Below are positions 49,187 to 58,006 of a stretch of DNA of 64,000 bases, piece after piece. The number at the start of each line of letters is the position of its first letter. The stretch's first letter is position 1. Source of the stretch: an uncultured Oscillospiraceae bacterium (GTDB lineage: Bacteria; Bacillota; Clostridia; Oscillospirales; Oscillospiraceae); contig CAKTIE010000001.1 of NCBI GenBank assembly GCA_934565655.1, positions 264,681-328,680 on the forward strand, written 5' to 3'. The position numbers were made by a program, and so were the translations under genes. Below the pieces are notes generated by a model that saw nothing but the letters and a program-made list of their open reading frames with translations, was not told the DNA's origin and searched no databases.

Positions 49187-50602
49187 TCAGCCGATGCTGC
49201 CCTTCATTTCCAGCCGGATCAGGTTGTTCATCTCCACGGCGTATTCCAGGGGCAACTCCTTGGACACATTGTCCGCGAAGCCGCTGACGATCAGCGCCCG
49301 TGCGTCCTCCTCGCTCATGCCCCGGCTCATCAGGTAGAACACCGCCTCGTTGCTGATGGCGCCGATCTTGGCCTCGTGGCCGATGGCGGCATCCTTTGTC
49401 CGGATGTCCATGGCGGGGATGGTGTCGGAGCGGGAGTCGGAATCCAGCATCAGGGACTGGCAGGACACGGCGGACTTGGCGCCCCTGGCGTTCTTTTCCA
49501 CCACCACGCTGCTGCGGAAGGTGCTGATGCCGCCGCTCTTGCTGATGGAGCGGGTATTCATGTAGGAGCTTGTGTTTTTGCCCACATGCACCACCTTCGC
49601 GCCGGTATCCAGATTCTGCCCGGCCCCGGCGAAGGTGACGCCGGTGAACTCCATGCGGGAGTTGTCGCCCTTGAGAATGCTCATGGGGTACAGGCATCCC
49701 ACATGGGAGCCGAAGGAGCCGGACACCCACTCGATGGTGCCGCCCTCCTCCACCAGCGCCCGCTTGGTGTTCAGGTTATACATGTTCTTCGACCAGTTTT
49801 CGATGGTGGAGTACCGGAGCTTGGCACCCTTTTTCACATACAGCTCCACGCAGCCGGCGTGGAGGTTGGCCACATTGTACTTGGGCGCGGAGCAGCCCTC
49901 AATGAAGTGCAGGCTGGCGCCCTCGTCCACGATGATGAGGGTATGCTCGAACTGGCCCGCGCCCTTGGCGTTCAGGCGGAAATAGGATTGCAGGGGAATG
50001 GACAGGTGAACGCCCTTGGGCACATACACGAAGGAGCCGCCGGACCACACCGCGCCGTGCAGCGCCGCGAACTTGTGGTCGTGGGGCGTCACCAGCTTCA
50101 TGAAGTACTTGCGCACCATGTCGGCGTATTCGCCCTTCAGGGCGCTCTCCATGTCGGTATACACCACGCCCTCGGCGGCCACGGAGTCCTTCACGTTGTG
50201 ATACACCAGCTCGGAGTCGTACTGGGCGCCCACACCGGCCAGAGACTTCCGCTCGGCCTGGGGGATGCCCAGCCGCTCGAAGGTCTCCTTGATGTCCTCC
50301 GGCACGTCCTTCCAGTCGTTGCGCATTTTGGTGTTGGGGCGGACGTAGGTGGCGATGTGATCCATGTCCAGCCCTTCGATGGAGGGGCCCCAGTCGGGGA
50401 GCTTCATCTCGTTATAAATTTGAAGGGATTCCAGCCGGAACTGCTGCATCCACGCCGGGTCGTTCTTCTCCTGGGAAAGCTTTTCCACGATCTCCGGCGT
50501 CAGGCCGGACTCCATCCGGTAGGCGTCGTGTTCCTCGTCCCGGATGTCGTAGACGCTGCGGTCTACATCCTCTACATAGGTTTTTTCTTTGAAATCTGCC
50601 AT
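49187..50602 (-). CDS. sufB: SufB Fe-S scaffold subunit
   Basis: A 471-residue SufB, of the usual length. Landmarks: VPKGVHLSIPLQSYFRLN, IVDEGASLHFIEGCSAP, ARAL near the C-terminus and GRGMSEEDARALIVSGF-like ending. It builds the cluster with SufC and SufD in the cytoplasm. The gene lies 17 bp after sufC and 13 bp before sufD. Confidence 0.95.
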   Translation of the reverse strand: MADFKEKTYVEDVDRSVYDIRDEEHDAYRMESGLTPEIVEKLSQEKNDPAWMQQFRLESLQIYNEMKLPDWGPSIEGLDMDHIATYVRPNTKMRNDWKDVPEDIKETFERLGIPQAERKSLAGVGAQYDSELVYHNVKDSVAAEGVVYTDMESALKGEYADMVRKYFMKLVTPHDHKFAALHGAVWSGGSFVYVPKGVHLSIPLQSYFRLNAKGAGQFEHTLIIVDEGASLHFIEGCSAPKYNVANLHAGCVELYVKKGAKLRYSTIENWSKNMYNLNTKRALVEEGGTIEWVSGSFGSHVGCLYPMSILKGDNSRMEFTGVTFAGAGQNLDTGAKVVHVGKNTSSYMNTRSISKSGGISTFRSSVVVEKNARGAKSAVSCQSLMLDSDSRSDTIPAMDIRTKDAAIGHEAKIGAISNEAVFYLMSRGMSEEDARALIVSGFADNVSKELPLEYAVEMNNLIRLEMKGSIG

Positions 50603-50619
50603 ATCAGGAGCCTCCCGGT

Positions 50620-51366
50620 TCAGTCATCCTTCAGGCTGCCGAAGCCCTTTTCGTTGATCTCGTCCACCAGTTCGGCGCCGCCGTTCCGGACAATGACGCC
50701 CTCCTCCATCACATGGGCCGCGTCCACATGGAGCGCCTCCAGAATACGGGTGGAGTGGGTGATGATCAGCAGCGAGCCGTGGGTCCGCTCCCGGAACAGG
50801 CGCACGCCCTCGCTGACGGTGCGGACGGCGTCCACATCCAGACCGGAGTCCGTCTCATCCAGAATGGCCAGCTTGGGCTCCAGCATCAGCATCTGTAATA
50901 TCTCGGCCTTCTTCTTCTCGCCGCCGGAGAAGCCTACGTTCAGGTCGCGCTCGGCGTAGCTCTCGTCCATGTCCAGCAGGGCCATGGTCTCCTTGAGCTT
51001 TTTCTTGAAGTCCCACAGCCGCAGACGACTGCCGGTCTTTTGCTCCAGCGCGCTGCGGATAAAGGCGCTGAGGGTCACGCCGGGAACCTCCAGCGGGTTC
51101 TGGAAGGACAGGAAGATGCCCTTTTTCGCCCGCTCATTCACCGGAAGCGCTGTGATATCCTCGCCGTCAAACAGGATGGAGCCGGCGGTGACGCTGTACG
51201 CCGGATTGCCGGTGACGGCATAGCCCAGCGTGGATTTGCCGGTGCCGTTGGGCCCCATGAGCACATGGGTCTCGTCATGCCCCACGGTCAGGTTCACGCC
51301 GTGAAGGATTTCCTTTTCCTCCACCCGGACATGCAGGTTCTGAATTTCCAAAAGTGCCTTACTCAT
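50620..51366 (-). CDS. sufC: SufC Fe-S assembly ATPase
   Basis: A 248-residue ABC-type ATPase: Walker A GPNGTGKST near residue 38, signature FSGGEKKK near residue 146, Walker B LAILDETDSGLD near residue 170. It is soluble with no membrane domain, as expected for SufC. Its start overlaps the stop of the Rrf2 gene (4 bp). Confidence 0.95.
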   Translation of the reverse strand: MSKALLEIQNLHVRVEEKEILHGVNLTVGHDETHVLMGPNGTGKSTLGYAVTGNPAYSVTAGSILFDGEDITALPVNERAKKGIFLSFQNPLEVPGVTLSAFIRSALEQKTGSRLRLWDFKKKLKETMALLDMDESYAERDLNVGFSGGEKKKAEILQMLMLEPKLAILDETDSGLDVDAVRTVSEGVRLFRERTHGSLLIITHSTRILEALHVDAAHVMEEGVIVRNGGAELVDEINEKGFGSLKDD

Positions 51367-51824
51367 AGTTGAACCACCTTATTCTCGTTCCGCGCCGCAG
51401 CGGCGGCCGGTGTTTTTTCGTTGACGCGCATGAACTGCGCCAATGTATGGTTGTCGATGTAGGAATTGATCTGATCCTCCAGCCCCTGCCAGAAAAGCCG
51501 GGCGTCGCAGTCGCAGGAGCTGCCGCAGCCCGCGCCCTCCTCAGACTGGCACGATATGGGCGACAGGTCGCCCTCCGCCGCCCGGAGAATTTCGCCCACG
51601 GGATATTCCGCCGGAGAACGGGTCAGACGGTAGCCGCCGGAGCGGCCCACTGTGCCCTCCACCAGACCGGCACGGCTCAGCGCGGCCATGATGCTTTCCA
51701 GATACTTTTTGGAGAGCTGCTGCCGCTGGGCGATGTCACGAAGGCAAAGCCATTCGCCGCCGCCGTGCTCCGCCATATCCAGCATGACACGCAGCGCGTA
51801 GCGCCCTCTGGATGAGATCATCAT
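51363..51824 (-). CDS. Rrf2/IscR family regulator of the suf operon
   Basis: A 153-residue Rrf2-type regulator. Winged HTH at about 1-70 (SSRGRYALRVMLDMAEH, LRDIAQRQQLSKKYLESIM). Cys residues at C-Q-S-E-E-G-A-G-C-G-S-S-C-D-C (about residues 93-107) could hold an Fe-S cluster, so it may sense cluster status as IscR does. It heads the suf operon and overlaps sufC. Probably acts on the CCTAC/GTAGG repeats in its promoter. Confidence 0.9.
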   Translation of the reverse strand: MMISSRGRYALRVMLDMAEHGGGEWLCLRDIAQRQQLSKKYLESIMAALSRAGLVEGTVGRSGGYRLTRSPAEYPVGEILRAAEGDLSPISCQSEEGAGCGSSCDCDARLFWQGLEDQINSYIDNHTLAQFMRVNEKTPAAAAARNENKVVQL

Positions 51825-51850
51825 GTGAATTGCCTCCTTACCTGCAATTA

Positions 51851-51904
51851 CCTACCTTACGAGTAGGGATTGTAACGCTAAATTCCTACCATGTCAATAG
51901 GTAG
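51851..51904 (-). promoter_or_regulatory. suf operon promoter with CCTAC/GTAGG operators
   Basis: On the minus strand TTGACA (51897-51892), 17 bp, TACAAT (51874-51869). Two inverted repeats frame it: CCTAC (51851-51855) with GTAGG (51863-51867), and CTACC (51886-51890) with GGTAG (51900-51904). The first lies at the start site and the second over the -35 box. These fit sites for the Rrf2 protein. Confidence 0.7.
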
Positions 51905-52015
51905 ATTGGAAAAATTTTTCCGGGGCAGGGAAATGGGGTGCGCTTTTGTCAGGCCCTCCGGTATTTCTCCCCTTCGGCACGCATAGGCTGGACACCAGAA
52001 AGGACGGGGATCAAT

Positions 52016-52222
52016 ATGAAAGAGAAACGGGTGCGGATCTTCCTGCTGCACCGGCGGGTGCTGGCGGTGCTGTGTACGCTGGCGGTGGCGGCAGGTATCT
52101 TTTATGTGACGCTGTATCCCGCGTCGCGCACGGCGGCGGCCACCCAGCGGCAGCTGCCGATCTACTCGGTGGAGCGTAAGGATAAGCTGTGCAGCATCTC
52201 CTTCGACGCCGCGTGGGGTGAT
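52016..52222 (+). pseudogene. pdaB: Truncated pdaB-like polysaccharide deacetylase
   Basis: The first 69 codons of a PdaB-type polysaccharide deacetylase: a basic start, a signal-anchor helix (about 14-34), then IYSVERKDKLCSISFDAAWGD, which is the family's first catalytic stretch (FDAAWG). After that the reading runs into the antisense of apbE, so the NodB domain is missing. The gene should be near 250 codons. The fragment is followed by the apbE fragment on the other strand. Confidence 0.8.
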
Positions 52223-52512
52223 GGTAAAGTGCGGCAGAGCCGTGGCCAGACAGTCTTCGTCCAGCTGGGCGGTGCCGTCGGCATTCAGGCGGGATACGTC
52301 GCTGGTGGCGATGGTGCGGCTGAGCTTTGCTCCAGGGTGTTGATCTGGGTGGAGCATTTCTGCAGCACGTCGGAGGCACCGTCGCCGATGGCCACCAGGG
52401 ACACATAGGTGTCCATGGCGAAGATATCCAGCGCCTCAGTTTTCGGCGCGCCGCAGGCGGTGAGGGATAGGACCATTAGGCAGCACAGCAGCAGGCAGGT
52501 CAGGCGTCTCAT
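52223..52512 (-). pseudogene. apbE: Truncated and frameshifted apbE-like FMN transferase
   Basis: The 5' end of an ApbE-type FAD:protein FMN transferase. A lipoprotein signal (LSLTAC), then FAMDTYVSLVAIGDGA and QINTLEQ match the family start. After LEQ the frame shifts by one base near 52326-52328 (an A-run one base short), and the family sequence resumes as KLSRTIATSDVSRLNADG. It ends at the junction with the pdaB fragment; more than 200 residues are missing. Left boundary approximate. Confidence 0.75.
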
Positions 52513-53108
52513 AGTTCGCGCCGCCCTTCCAGGGCACGCATCAGCGTGGCGTCGTCAGCGAATTCCAGGTGGCCGCCCACGGGGATACCGTAGGCCAGAC
52601 GGGTCACGCGGACGCCGAAGGGCTTCAGCAGCCGGGCGATGTAAAGGGCGGTGGCTTCTCCCTCGGTGTCAGGATTGGTGGCCATGATGACCTCGTTGAC
52701 GCCGCCCTGGGCCACCCGGTCCAGCAGGGATTTGATCTGCAGGTCGTCCGGGCCCACATGGTTCATGGGGGACAGCACGCCGTGAAGCACGTGATAGTGG
52801 CCGTTGAATTCCCGGCTGCGCTCGATGGCCAGCACGTCCCGGGGGTCGGCCACCACGCAGATGATGGTCTCGTCCCGCTTGGGGTCGGCGCACACGCTGC
52901 ACAGGCCGCCGGCCGTCAGGTTGCGGCACACGGGACACAGCGTCACGCCCCGCTTGGCCTCGATGATGGCGTTGGCGAAGTTCTCGGCCTCCTCCATGGG
53001 CAGGTTCAGCACGTGAAAGGCCAGTCGCTGGGCGGATTTGCCGCCGATGCCCGGCAGACGGGCAAACTGCTCCACCAGCTTTTCCAGGGGGGCGGGAAAG
53101 TATTCCAT
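52509..53108 (-). CDS. recR: RecR recombination protein
   Basis: A 199-residue RecR of normal length. N-terminal HhH motif (RLPGIGGKSAQRLAF near residue 17), zinc finger CPVC...CSVC (about 57-72), Toprim domain from about 80 (ICVVADPRDVLAIE, TNPDTEGEATA), and a C-terminal RLAYGIPVGGHLEFAD. Works with RecF/RecO at gapped DNA. ATG at 53108 is used. It is intact in a region where its neighbours are decayed. Confidence 0.95.
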   Translation of the reverse strand: MEYFPAPLEKLVEQFARLPGIGGKSAQRLAFHVLNLPMEEAENFANAIIEAKRGVTLCPVCRNLTAGGLCSVCADPKRDETIICVVADPRDVLAIERSREFNGHYHVLHGVLSPMNHVGPDDLQIKSLLDRVAQGGVNEVIMATNPDTEGEATALYIARLLKPFGVRVTRLAYGIPVGGHLEFADDATLMRALEGRREL

Positions 53109-53113
53109 GGGTG

Positions 53114-53560
53114 TTAACCTCTCAGTTCTTTGATGCGCTGGGGAATGTCCTCTGCCTTGTAGACGGCGCTGCCGACCACCAGGACGTTGGCGCCGGCGTG
53201 GATGCACTGATGGCAGGTGTTGGCGTCCACACCGCCGTCCACCTCCAGCTCGCAGGCGGGATTCATGGCGTCGATATAGCCGCGGATGGTCTGCACCTTG
53301 GGCATCATGTCGGCCATGAATTTCTGACCGCCGAAGCCGGGCTCCACCGTCATCACCAGGATGATCTCACACTCGTTGATAAAGGGCAGGACGGCGCTGG
53401 CGGGAGTTTTGGGCTTGACCACCACGTCGGCCTTTTTGCCTTTGGCGTGGATGCGGCGCAGGGCCTCGTGGATATTCTCTTCGGTGTCTGCCTCCACGTG
53501 GCAGGTGACGATATCGCCGCCGGCATCGCAGAACTGCTCCACATACCGCTTTGTTAATTT
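53114..53560 (-). pseudogene. rpe: 5'-truncated ribulose-phosphate 3-epimerase
   Basis: The C-terminal two thirds of Rpe: YVEQFCDAGGDIVTCHVEA, VKPKTPASAVLPF, VMTVEPGFGGQKF and VDGGVDANTCHQCIHAGANVLVVGSAVY. The first 70 or so residues, with the SILSAD and HIDVMDG catalytic parts, are absent. The frame stays open to an ATG at 53626 but those extra residues do not match the family. The break is close to 53560 and faces the promoter region of the gene at 53646. It cannot encode an active epimerase. Confidence 0.78.
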
Positions 53561-53645
53561 TCCGGATGTACCCTTTACCTTTTGGGCATTTTCCGGTAAA
53601 ATACTCTTTCGGATCAGTATACTCAAAGGAAATCGAGGCGGAGTT

Positions 53646-54074
53646 ATGAGTTTCTTTCAGCGTGTGCGCAACGCTTTGAGCCGGTTCATGTATGGCCGCA
53701 ACGGCGCGGACCAGCTGGGGCTGTGCACCATATGGGCGGCCATTGTGCTGGATATCGTCAGCATGCTGGTGAAGAAGGTCGGGGTACTGTCCGGTATCCT
53801 TGGGCTGGTCACCACGGTGATGGTGCTGTGGGCGCTGTTCCGGGTGTTTTCCCGGAATCTGGAGAAACGCCGGGCGGAGAACGCCGCCTTTCTGCAGAAG
53901 GTCTGGTGGCCCATCAAGCGGAAGCTGGGCAGCAGCCGTCAGCAGCGGATGGACAGGGAGCACAAGTACTTTACCTGTCCCAACTGCAAGACCGTGTGCC
54001 GCGTGCCGGTGGGGAAGGGGAAGATCGTTATCACCTGCCCCAAATGCGGCGGTCAGATCCGCGGCAAGAGCTGA
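53646..54074 (+). CDS. Small membrane protein with C-terminal zinc ribbon
   Basis: A 142-residue protein: two hydrophobic segments (about 24-42 and 47-66), a basic helical linker, and a C-terminal zinc ribbon CPNC...CPKCGG (about residues 112-136). The ATG at 53646 follows GAGGCGGAG. A TAAAAT box near 53597 could be the -10 of its promoter. Function unknown; it resembles small zinc-ribbon membrane proteins common in gut Clostridia. Confidence 0.75.
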   Translation: MSFFQRVRNALSRFMYGRNGADQLGLCTIWAAIVLDIVSMLVKKVGVLSGILGLVTTVMVLWALFRVFSRNLEKRRAENAAFLQKVWWPIKRKLGSSRQQRMDREHKYFTCPNCKTVCRVPVGKGKIVITCPKCGGQIRGKS

Positions 54075-54094
54075 GATGAAACAGAAACAGAAGG

Positions 54095-54124
54095 AGAGCC
54101 CCTTGACTTCAGTCAAGGGGCTCT
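54095..54124 (+). terminator. Hairpin after the zinc-ribbon membrane gene
   Basis: A 12 bp perfect stem (AGAGCCCCTTGA / TCAAGGGGCTCT) with a 6-base loop, 20 bp past the stop. There is no T-run, so it is a weaker terminator. Confidence 0.65.
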
Positions 54125-54160
54125 GGTGATTTAAGGGGCGCACAACCGGCGGTGTAGCTG

Positions 54161-54196
54161 AAAAAATTCCTGACCCTGTGGGGGTCAGGAATTTTT
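54161..54196 (-). terminator. Terminator of the acetoin dehydrogenase operon
   Basis: A 15 bp perfect stem (54162-54176 / 54182-54196) with A5 and T5 at the ends and a 5-base loop, 28 bp past the stop of lpdA on the minus strand. Confidence 0.9.
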
Positions 54197-54223
54197 GGTA
54201 TGAGAGGGTCCGGCTGTCCGGTG

Positions 54224-55624
54224 TCAGTTTCGGGTGTGGATGGCGCGGTGCTCCGCGTGCAGCGCCGCCTCGCGGATGGCTTCGGTGACGGTGGGGTGGG
54301 AGTGGATGGTGGAGATGATCTCGTCCAGCGTCATTTCGCCGCGGATCGCCAGCGCGCCCTCTGCGATCAGGTCGGTGGCGCGGGGACCGATGATGTGCAT
54401 GCCCAGCACCTCGCCGAACTCCTCGCCGGCGATGATCTTCACCAGGCCCTCGCCGTCATTGAGGATCAGGGCCTTGCCATTGGCGGCGAAGGGGAATTTG
54501 CCCACTTTGTAGGCGATGTCTGCCGCCTTGCACTGGGCCTCGGTAAGGCCGACGGAGGCGGCCTCCGGCTCCATGTAAACGCAGGTGGGGTTGGTGCTCT
54601 CGTTGTACAGACTGTCGTGGCCCATAATGTTCTCGGCGGCCACTTCGCCCATGGCGGAGGCGGTGTGCGCCAGCTGGGCGCGGCCGAACACGCAGTCGCC
54701 GATGGCGTAGACGCCGCTGACGTTGGTCTGCATCCTGTCGTTGACAATAATGCGGCCGCGGTCGTTGGCGATGCCGGCCTTCTCCAGGCACAGGGACTCT
54801 GTGTTGGCGCGGCGGCCGACGGCTACCAGCACCTTTTCCGCCTCGATAGAGGCAGTCTGGCCGGTTTTCTTGTCCAGATAGACCACTCTGGCGCCGGCGG
54901 GTGCCTCCTCGACCGACTGCACGGGGCACTCGGTGTGGAAGCGGACGCCCATGTTCTCCATGTGCGCCACGCCGATCTCGGTCAGGTCGCTGTCCAGCAT
55001 GGGCAGCATGTGGTCCATGGCCTCCACCACGTCCACCTGCGTGCCGAAGGCGGCATAGGCGCAGGCCAGTTCGATGCCGATGACGCCGCCGCCGATGACC
55101 ACCATGCTGGCGGGCAGCTTCTCCAGGGACAGAGCGCCGGTGGAGTCGATGCAGTTGGGGTTTTCCCAGATGCCGGGGATGGGGGGCACGGCATTGACGG
55201 AGCCGGTGGCGATGATGACCGCGTCGGGGGTCAGGGTCATCTTGCTGCCGTCGGCCTTGGTCACTTCTACGGTCTTTTCCGCCGCGAAGGAGGCTGTGCC
55301 GTCGATCTTTTCTACATGGTTCATGCGCAGCAGGCCGGCCACGCCGCCGGTCAGCTTTTTGGAGATGTCGTTCTTATGGGCGATGACCTGGGGGAAGTTG
55401 ACGGTGACGCCCGCCACCTCCACGCCGATCTCACGGCCCTGGTCCTTGATCTGGGATACCAGCTCGGCGCTGTGGAGCAGGCACTTGGTGGGGATGCAGC
55501 CTACATTCAGGCAGGTGCCGCCCAGATACTGCTTTTCCACCAGGGTCACTTTTGCCCCCAGCTGCGCGGCGCGGATCGCCGCCACATAGCCGCCGGGGCC
55601 GCCGCCGATCACCAATACATTCAT
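54224..55624 (-). CDS. lpdA: Dihydrolipoamide dehydrogenase (E3)
   Basis: A 466-residue flavoprotein of full length. FAD loop IGGGPGGYVAA (6-16), redox-active disulfide GGTCLNVGC (Cys38, Cys43), NAD-binding VIGGGVIGIE near residue 170, second FAD motif YAIGDC near residue 300, and the C-terminal active-site HPTVTE. It reoxidises the lipoyl groups of the E2 gene product next to it. Last gene of the operon. Confidence 0.95.
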   Translation of the reverse strand: MNVLVIGGGPGGYVAAIRAAQLGAKVTLVEKQYLGGTCLNVGCIPTKCLLHSAELVSQIKDQGREIGVEVAGVTVNFPQVIAHKNDISKKLTGGVAGLLRMNHVEKIDGTASFAAEKTVEVTKADGSKMTLTPDAVIIATGSVNAVPPIPGIWENPNCIDSTGALSLEKLPASMVVIGGGVIGIELACAYAAFGTQVDVVEAMDHMLPMLDSDLTEIGVAHMENMGVRFHTECPVQSVEEAPAGARVVYLDKKTGQTASIEAEKVLVAVGRRANTESLCLEKAGIANDRGRIIVNDRMQTNVSGVYAIGDCVFGRAQLAHTASAMGEVAAENIMGHDSLYNESTNPTCVYMEPEAASVGLTEAQCKAADIAYKVGKFPFAANGKALILNDGEGLVKIIAGEEFGEVLGMHIIGPRATDLIAEGALAIRGEMTLDEIISTIHSHPTVTEAIREAALHAEHRAIHTRN

Positions 55625-55652
55625 TGCGTTATCCTCCTGTTCAGATAGAAAG

Positions 55653-55713
55653 GTAGAGAGGGGAAGCTTTGCAAAGGCCGTATGCGGCTTCCCTTGGCAA
55701 ATCTTCCCCTCTT
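55653..55713 (-). other. Intercistronic hairpin between E2 and E3 genes
   Basis: In a 96 bp gap, AGAGGGGAAG (55657-55666) can pair with CTTCCCCTCT (55703-55712) or, with its inner part, with GCTTCCC at 55687-55693. Two exclusive pairings are possible. It could affect message stability or the E3 level; no direct sign of function. Confidence 0.35.
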
Positions 55714-55720
55714 TATGTGT

Positions 55721-57001
55721 TTATGCCAGCATCAGTGCCGGGTTTTCCAGAAGCTCGCGGACGCGCTGCAGGAACTCTGCGGCAACAGAGCCGTCCACCA
55801 CGCGGTGATCTGCCGTCAGGCTCAGGTTCATGATGGGACGGACCACCACCTCGCCATTGCGGACGACAGGGGTGTCGATCATAGCGTTGACGCCCAGGAT
55901 GGCGACCTCCGGCTGGTTGATGATGGGGGTGAAGTGCTCGATGCCGTACATGCCCAGGTTGGTGATGGTGAACGTGCCGTTTTCCATCTTGTCCGAGGAC
56001 AGCGTACCGGCACGGGCGGCTGCGGCAAGCTCCTTCAGCTCAGCGGAGATCTGGGTCAGGCTCTTGCGGTCGGCGTCCACCACATTAGGGACCACCAGGC
56101 CGTTGTCCAGCGCCACGGCCACACCCATGTTGACGTAGTGCTTGTAGGTGACCTTGTCGTCGTTCACCGTGCAGTTCAGCAGAGGGAACTCCAGCAGGGC
56201 CTTGGACACGAACTTCACCAGCAGGTCGGTGTAGCTGACCTTGACATTCTTGCTCTTAAGCTGCTCACGGTAGCACTTCATCTCAAACATATCCACGGAG
56301 GTGTTGTAGGTCACCGTGGGGGAGGTCATGTGGGAGGCCAGCATGTTCTTGGCGATGGCCCGGCGCATACCGCTCATAGGCTGCACTTCCTCCACCTGGA
56401 CAGCGGCACCGCCTGCGGGGCGGCCCTGCAGGTACTGCAGGATATCCTGGGCCATCACGCGATTGCCGGCGGGCACGTCGTGCAGGTCCAGACCGATCTT
56501 TTCGGCCACCTTGGCTGCCAGGGGGGATGCCTTTACAGGCGCTGTCGTCTGCTGGCTGAGGCCGTTCATATAGGCGGTCACGTCGGCGGGCATGATGCGC
56601 CTGCCGTTGGCAGGGCGGATATCCTCAGCCCGCAGGCCATTCTGACGGATCATGCGCTTGGCGGAGGCGGAGATGCCGTAGGCAACAGCGGGAGCGCTGT
56701 CACCGGAGGCAGCGGGCGCTTCCGCGGCGGCAGTGGGCGCGGTGGGGGCGGGGGCTGCCGTCTCACCCTCGCCGAGGATCTCGGCGACCTTGGTGCCCAC
56801 GGGGAGGGTGGCGCCCTCTTCCACGAGAATGTGGAGGGTGCCGTCCACAGGGGCCTCGACTTCTACGGTGGATTTATCGTACTCCAGCTCGTAGATGTGG
56901 TCGCCGGCCTTGACGCTCTCACCGTCTGCCTTCATCCAGCGGACGATCGTGCCCTCTTTCATGGTCTGACCCATGCGCTGAATCACAACTTTTTTAGCCA
57001 T
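55721..57001 (-). CDS. acoC: Dihydrolipoamide acyltransferase (E2)
   Basis: A 426-residue E2. Lipoyl domain (about 1-78; modified Lys43 in EYDKSTVEV), an Ala/Pro linker, the E3-binding domain (about 113-150: ISASAKRMIRQNGL), and the catalytic domain (about 195-426) with HRVVDG (His399, Asp403). The Aco-type assignment follows from its E1 partners; a pyruvate dehydrogenase cannot be excluded. The gene is 19 bp after the E1 beta gene. Confidence 0.9.
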   Translation of the reverse strand: MAKKVVIQRMGQTMKEGTIVRWMKADGESVKAGDHIYELEYDKSTVEVEAPVDGTLHILVEEGATLPVGTKVAEILGEGETAAPAPTAPTAAAEAPAASGDSAPAVAYGISASAKRMIRQNGLRAEDIRPANGRRIMPADVTAYMNGLSQQTTAPVKASPLAAKVAEKIGLDLHDVPAGNRVMAQDILQYLQGRPAGGAAVQVEEVQPMSGMRRAIAKNMLASHMTSPTVTYNTSVDMFEMKCYREQLKSKNVKVSYTDLLVKFVSKALLEFPLLNCTVNDDKVTYKHYVNMGVAVALDNGLVVPNVVDADRKSLTQISAELKELAAAARAGTLSSDKMENGTFTITNLGMYGIEHFTPIINQPEVAILGVNAMIDTPVVRNGEVVVRPIMNLSLTADHRVVDGSVAAEFLQRVRELLENPALMLA

Positions 57002-57020
57002 ATTGCAATACCACCAGTCT

Positions 57021-57992
57021 TTAGAATAATTCCATGACCCGCTTTACGACCACATCGCTGTTGGGAACGTAGGCATCCTCCAGGACGCCGCTGTAGGGGA
57101 TGGGGCAGTCGGGGGCGGTGATGCGGATGATGTTTTCGTCCAGCTGATCCAGGCAGTCCTCGGCCACCAGGGCGCAGATCTCGGAGGCGAAGCCGGAGGT
57201 GTGGCAGGCCTCCTGGACAATGGCCAGGCGGTGGGTCTTCCGGATGGAGTTGAACAGCGTCTCTCTATCAAAGGGAACCAGGGTGCGGGCATCAATGACC
57301 TCAGCCTCGACGCCCTGCTTGGCCAGCTTCTCGGCGGCTTCCATGGCCACGTGGGTCATCAGGCTCCAGGCAATGATGGTGATGTCCTTGCCCTCGCGGA
57401 GCACGTTTGCCTTGCCGAAGGGGACGGCACAGTCCAGACCCTCGGCCACCTCGCCCTTCATGCTGTACAGTGCCTTGTGCTCCACGAACATGACGGGATT
57501 ATCATCCTCAATGGCGGTGAGCAGCAGGCCCTTGGCATCGGCGGGGGTTGCGGGGCAGGCAACCTTCAGGCCGGGGATATGGGTGAACATGGCCTCGATC
57601 ATCTGGGAGTGCTGGGCAGCGGCGCGCACAGTGGCGCCGCCGGCGGCACGGATGACCAGAGGCATCTTGCACTTGCCGCCGAACATGTAGCGCATCTTGG
57701 CGGCCTGGTTCATAATCTCGTCCATGGCGCAGCCTGCGAAGTCCAGGTACATCAGCTCCACGATGGGGCGCATGCCGGCGGCGGCAGAGCCGACGCCCAG
57801 GCCCAGGATCGCGGTTTCGCTGATGGGGGTGTTTACGATACGCTTGGGGCCGAACTCCTTGAATAGACCGGCGCTGCACCCGAAGGAGCCGCCCATGACG
57901 GAAATATCTTCACCTGCCAGAAAGACGCTGGGGTCCTTCAGCATTTCGCAGCGCATAGCGTCCTTTACGGCTTCTGCATAAGTCATTTTCAT
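57021..57992 (-). CDS. acoB: 2-oxoacid/acetoin dehydrogenase E1 beta
   Basis: A 323-residue transketolase-like beta subunit, of normal length. Landmarks: VFLAGEDISVMGG near residue 24, RIVNTPISETAILGLGVGSA, AAQHSQMIEAMFTHIPG and the C-terminal HTSGFASEICALV. Forms the E1 heterotetramer with the alpha subunit; TPP sits at their interface. Confidence 0.93.
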   Translation of the reverse strand: MKMTYAEAVKDAMRCEMLKDPSVFLAGEDISVMGGSFGCSAGLFKEFGPKRIVNTPISETAILGLGVGSAAAGMRPIVELMYLDFAGCAMDEIMNQAAKMRYMFGGKCKMPLVIRAAGGATVRAAAQHSQMIEAMFTHIPGLKVACPATPADAKGLLLTAIEDDNPVMFVEHKALYSMKGEVAEGLDCAVPFGKANVLREGKDITIIAWSLMTHVAMEAAEKLAKQGVEAEVIDARTLVPFDRETLFNSIRKTHRLAIVQEACHTSGFASEICALVAEDCLDQLDENIIRITAPDCPIPYSGVLEDAYVPNSDVVVKRVMELF

Positions 57993-58006
57993 TGCTGCAT
58001 ACCTCC

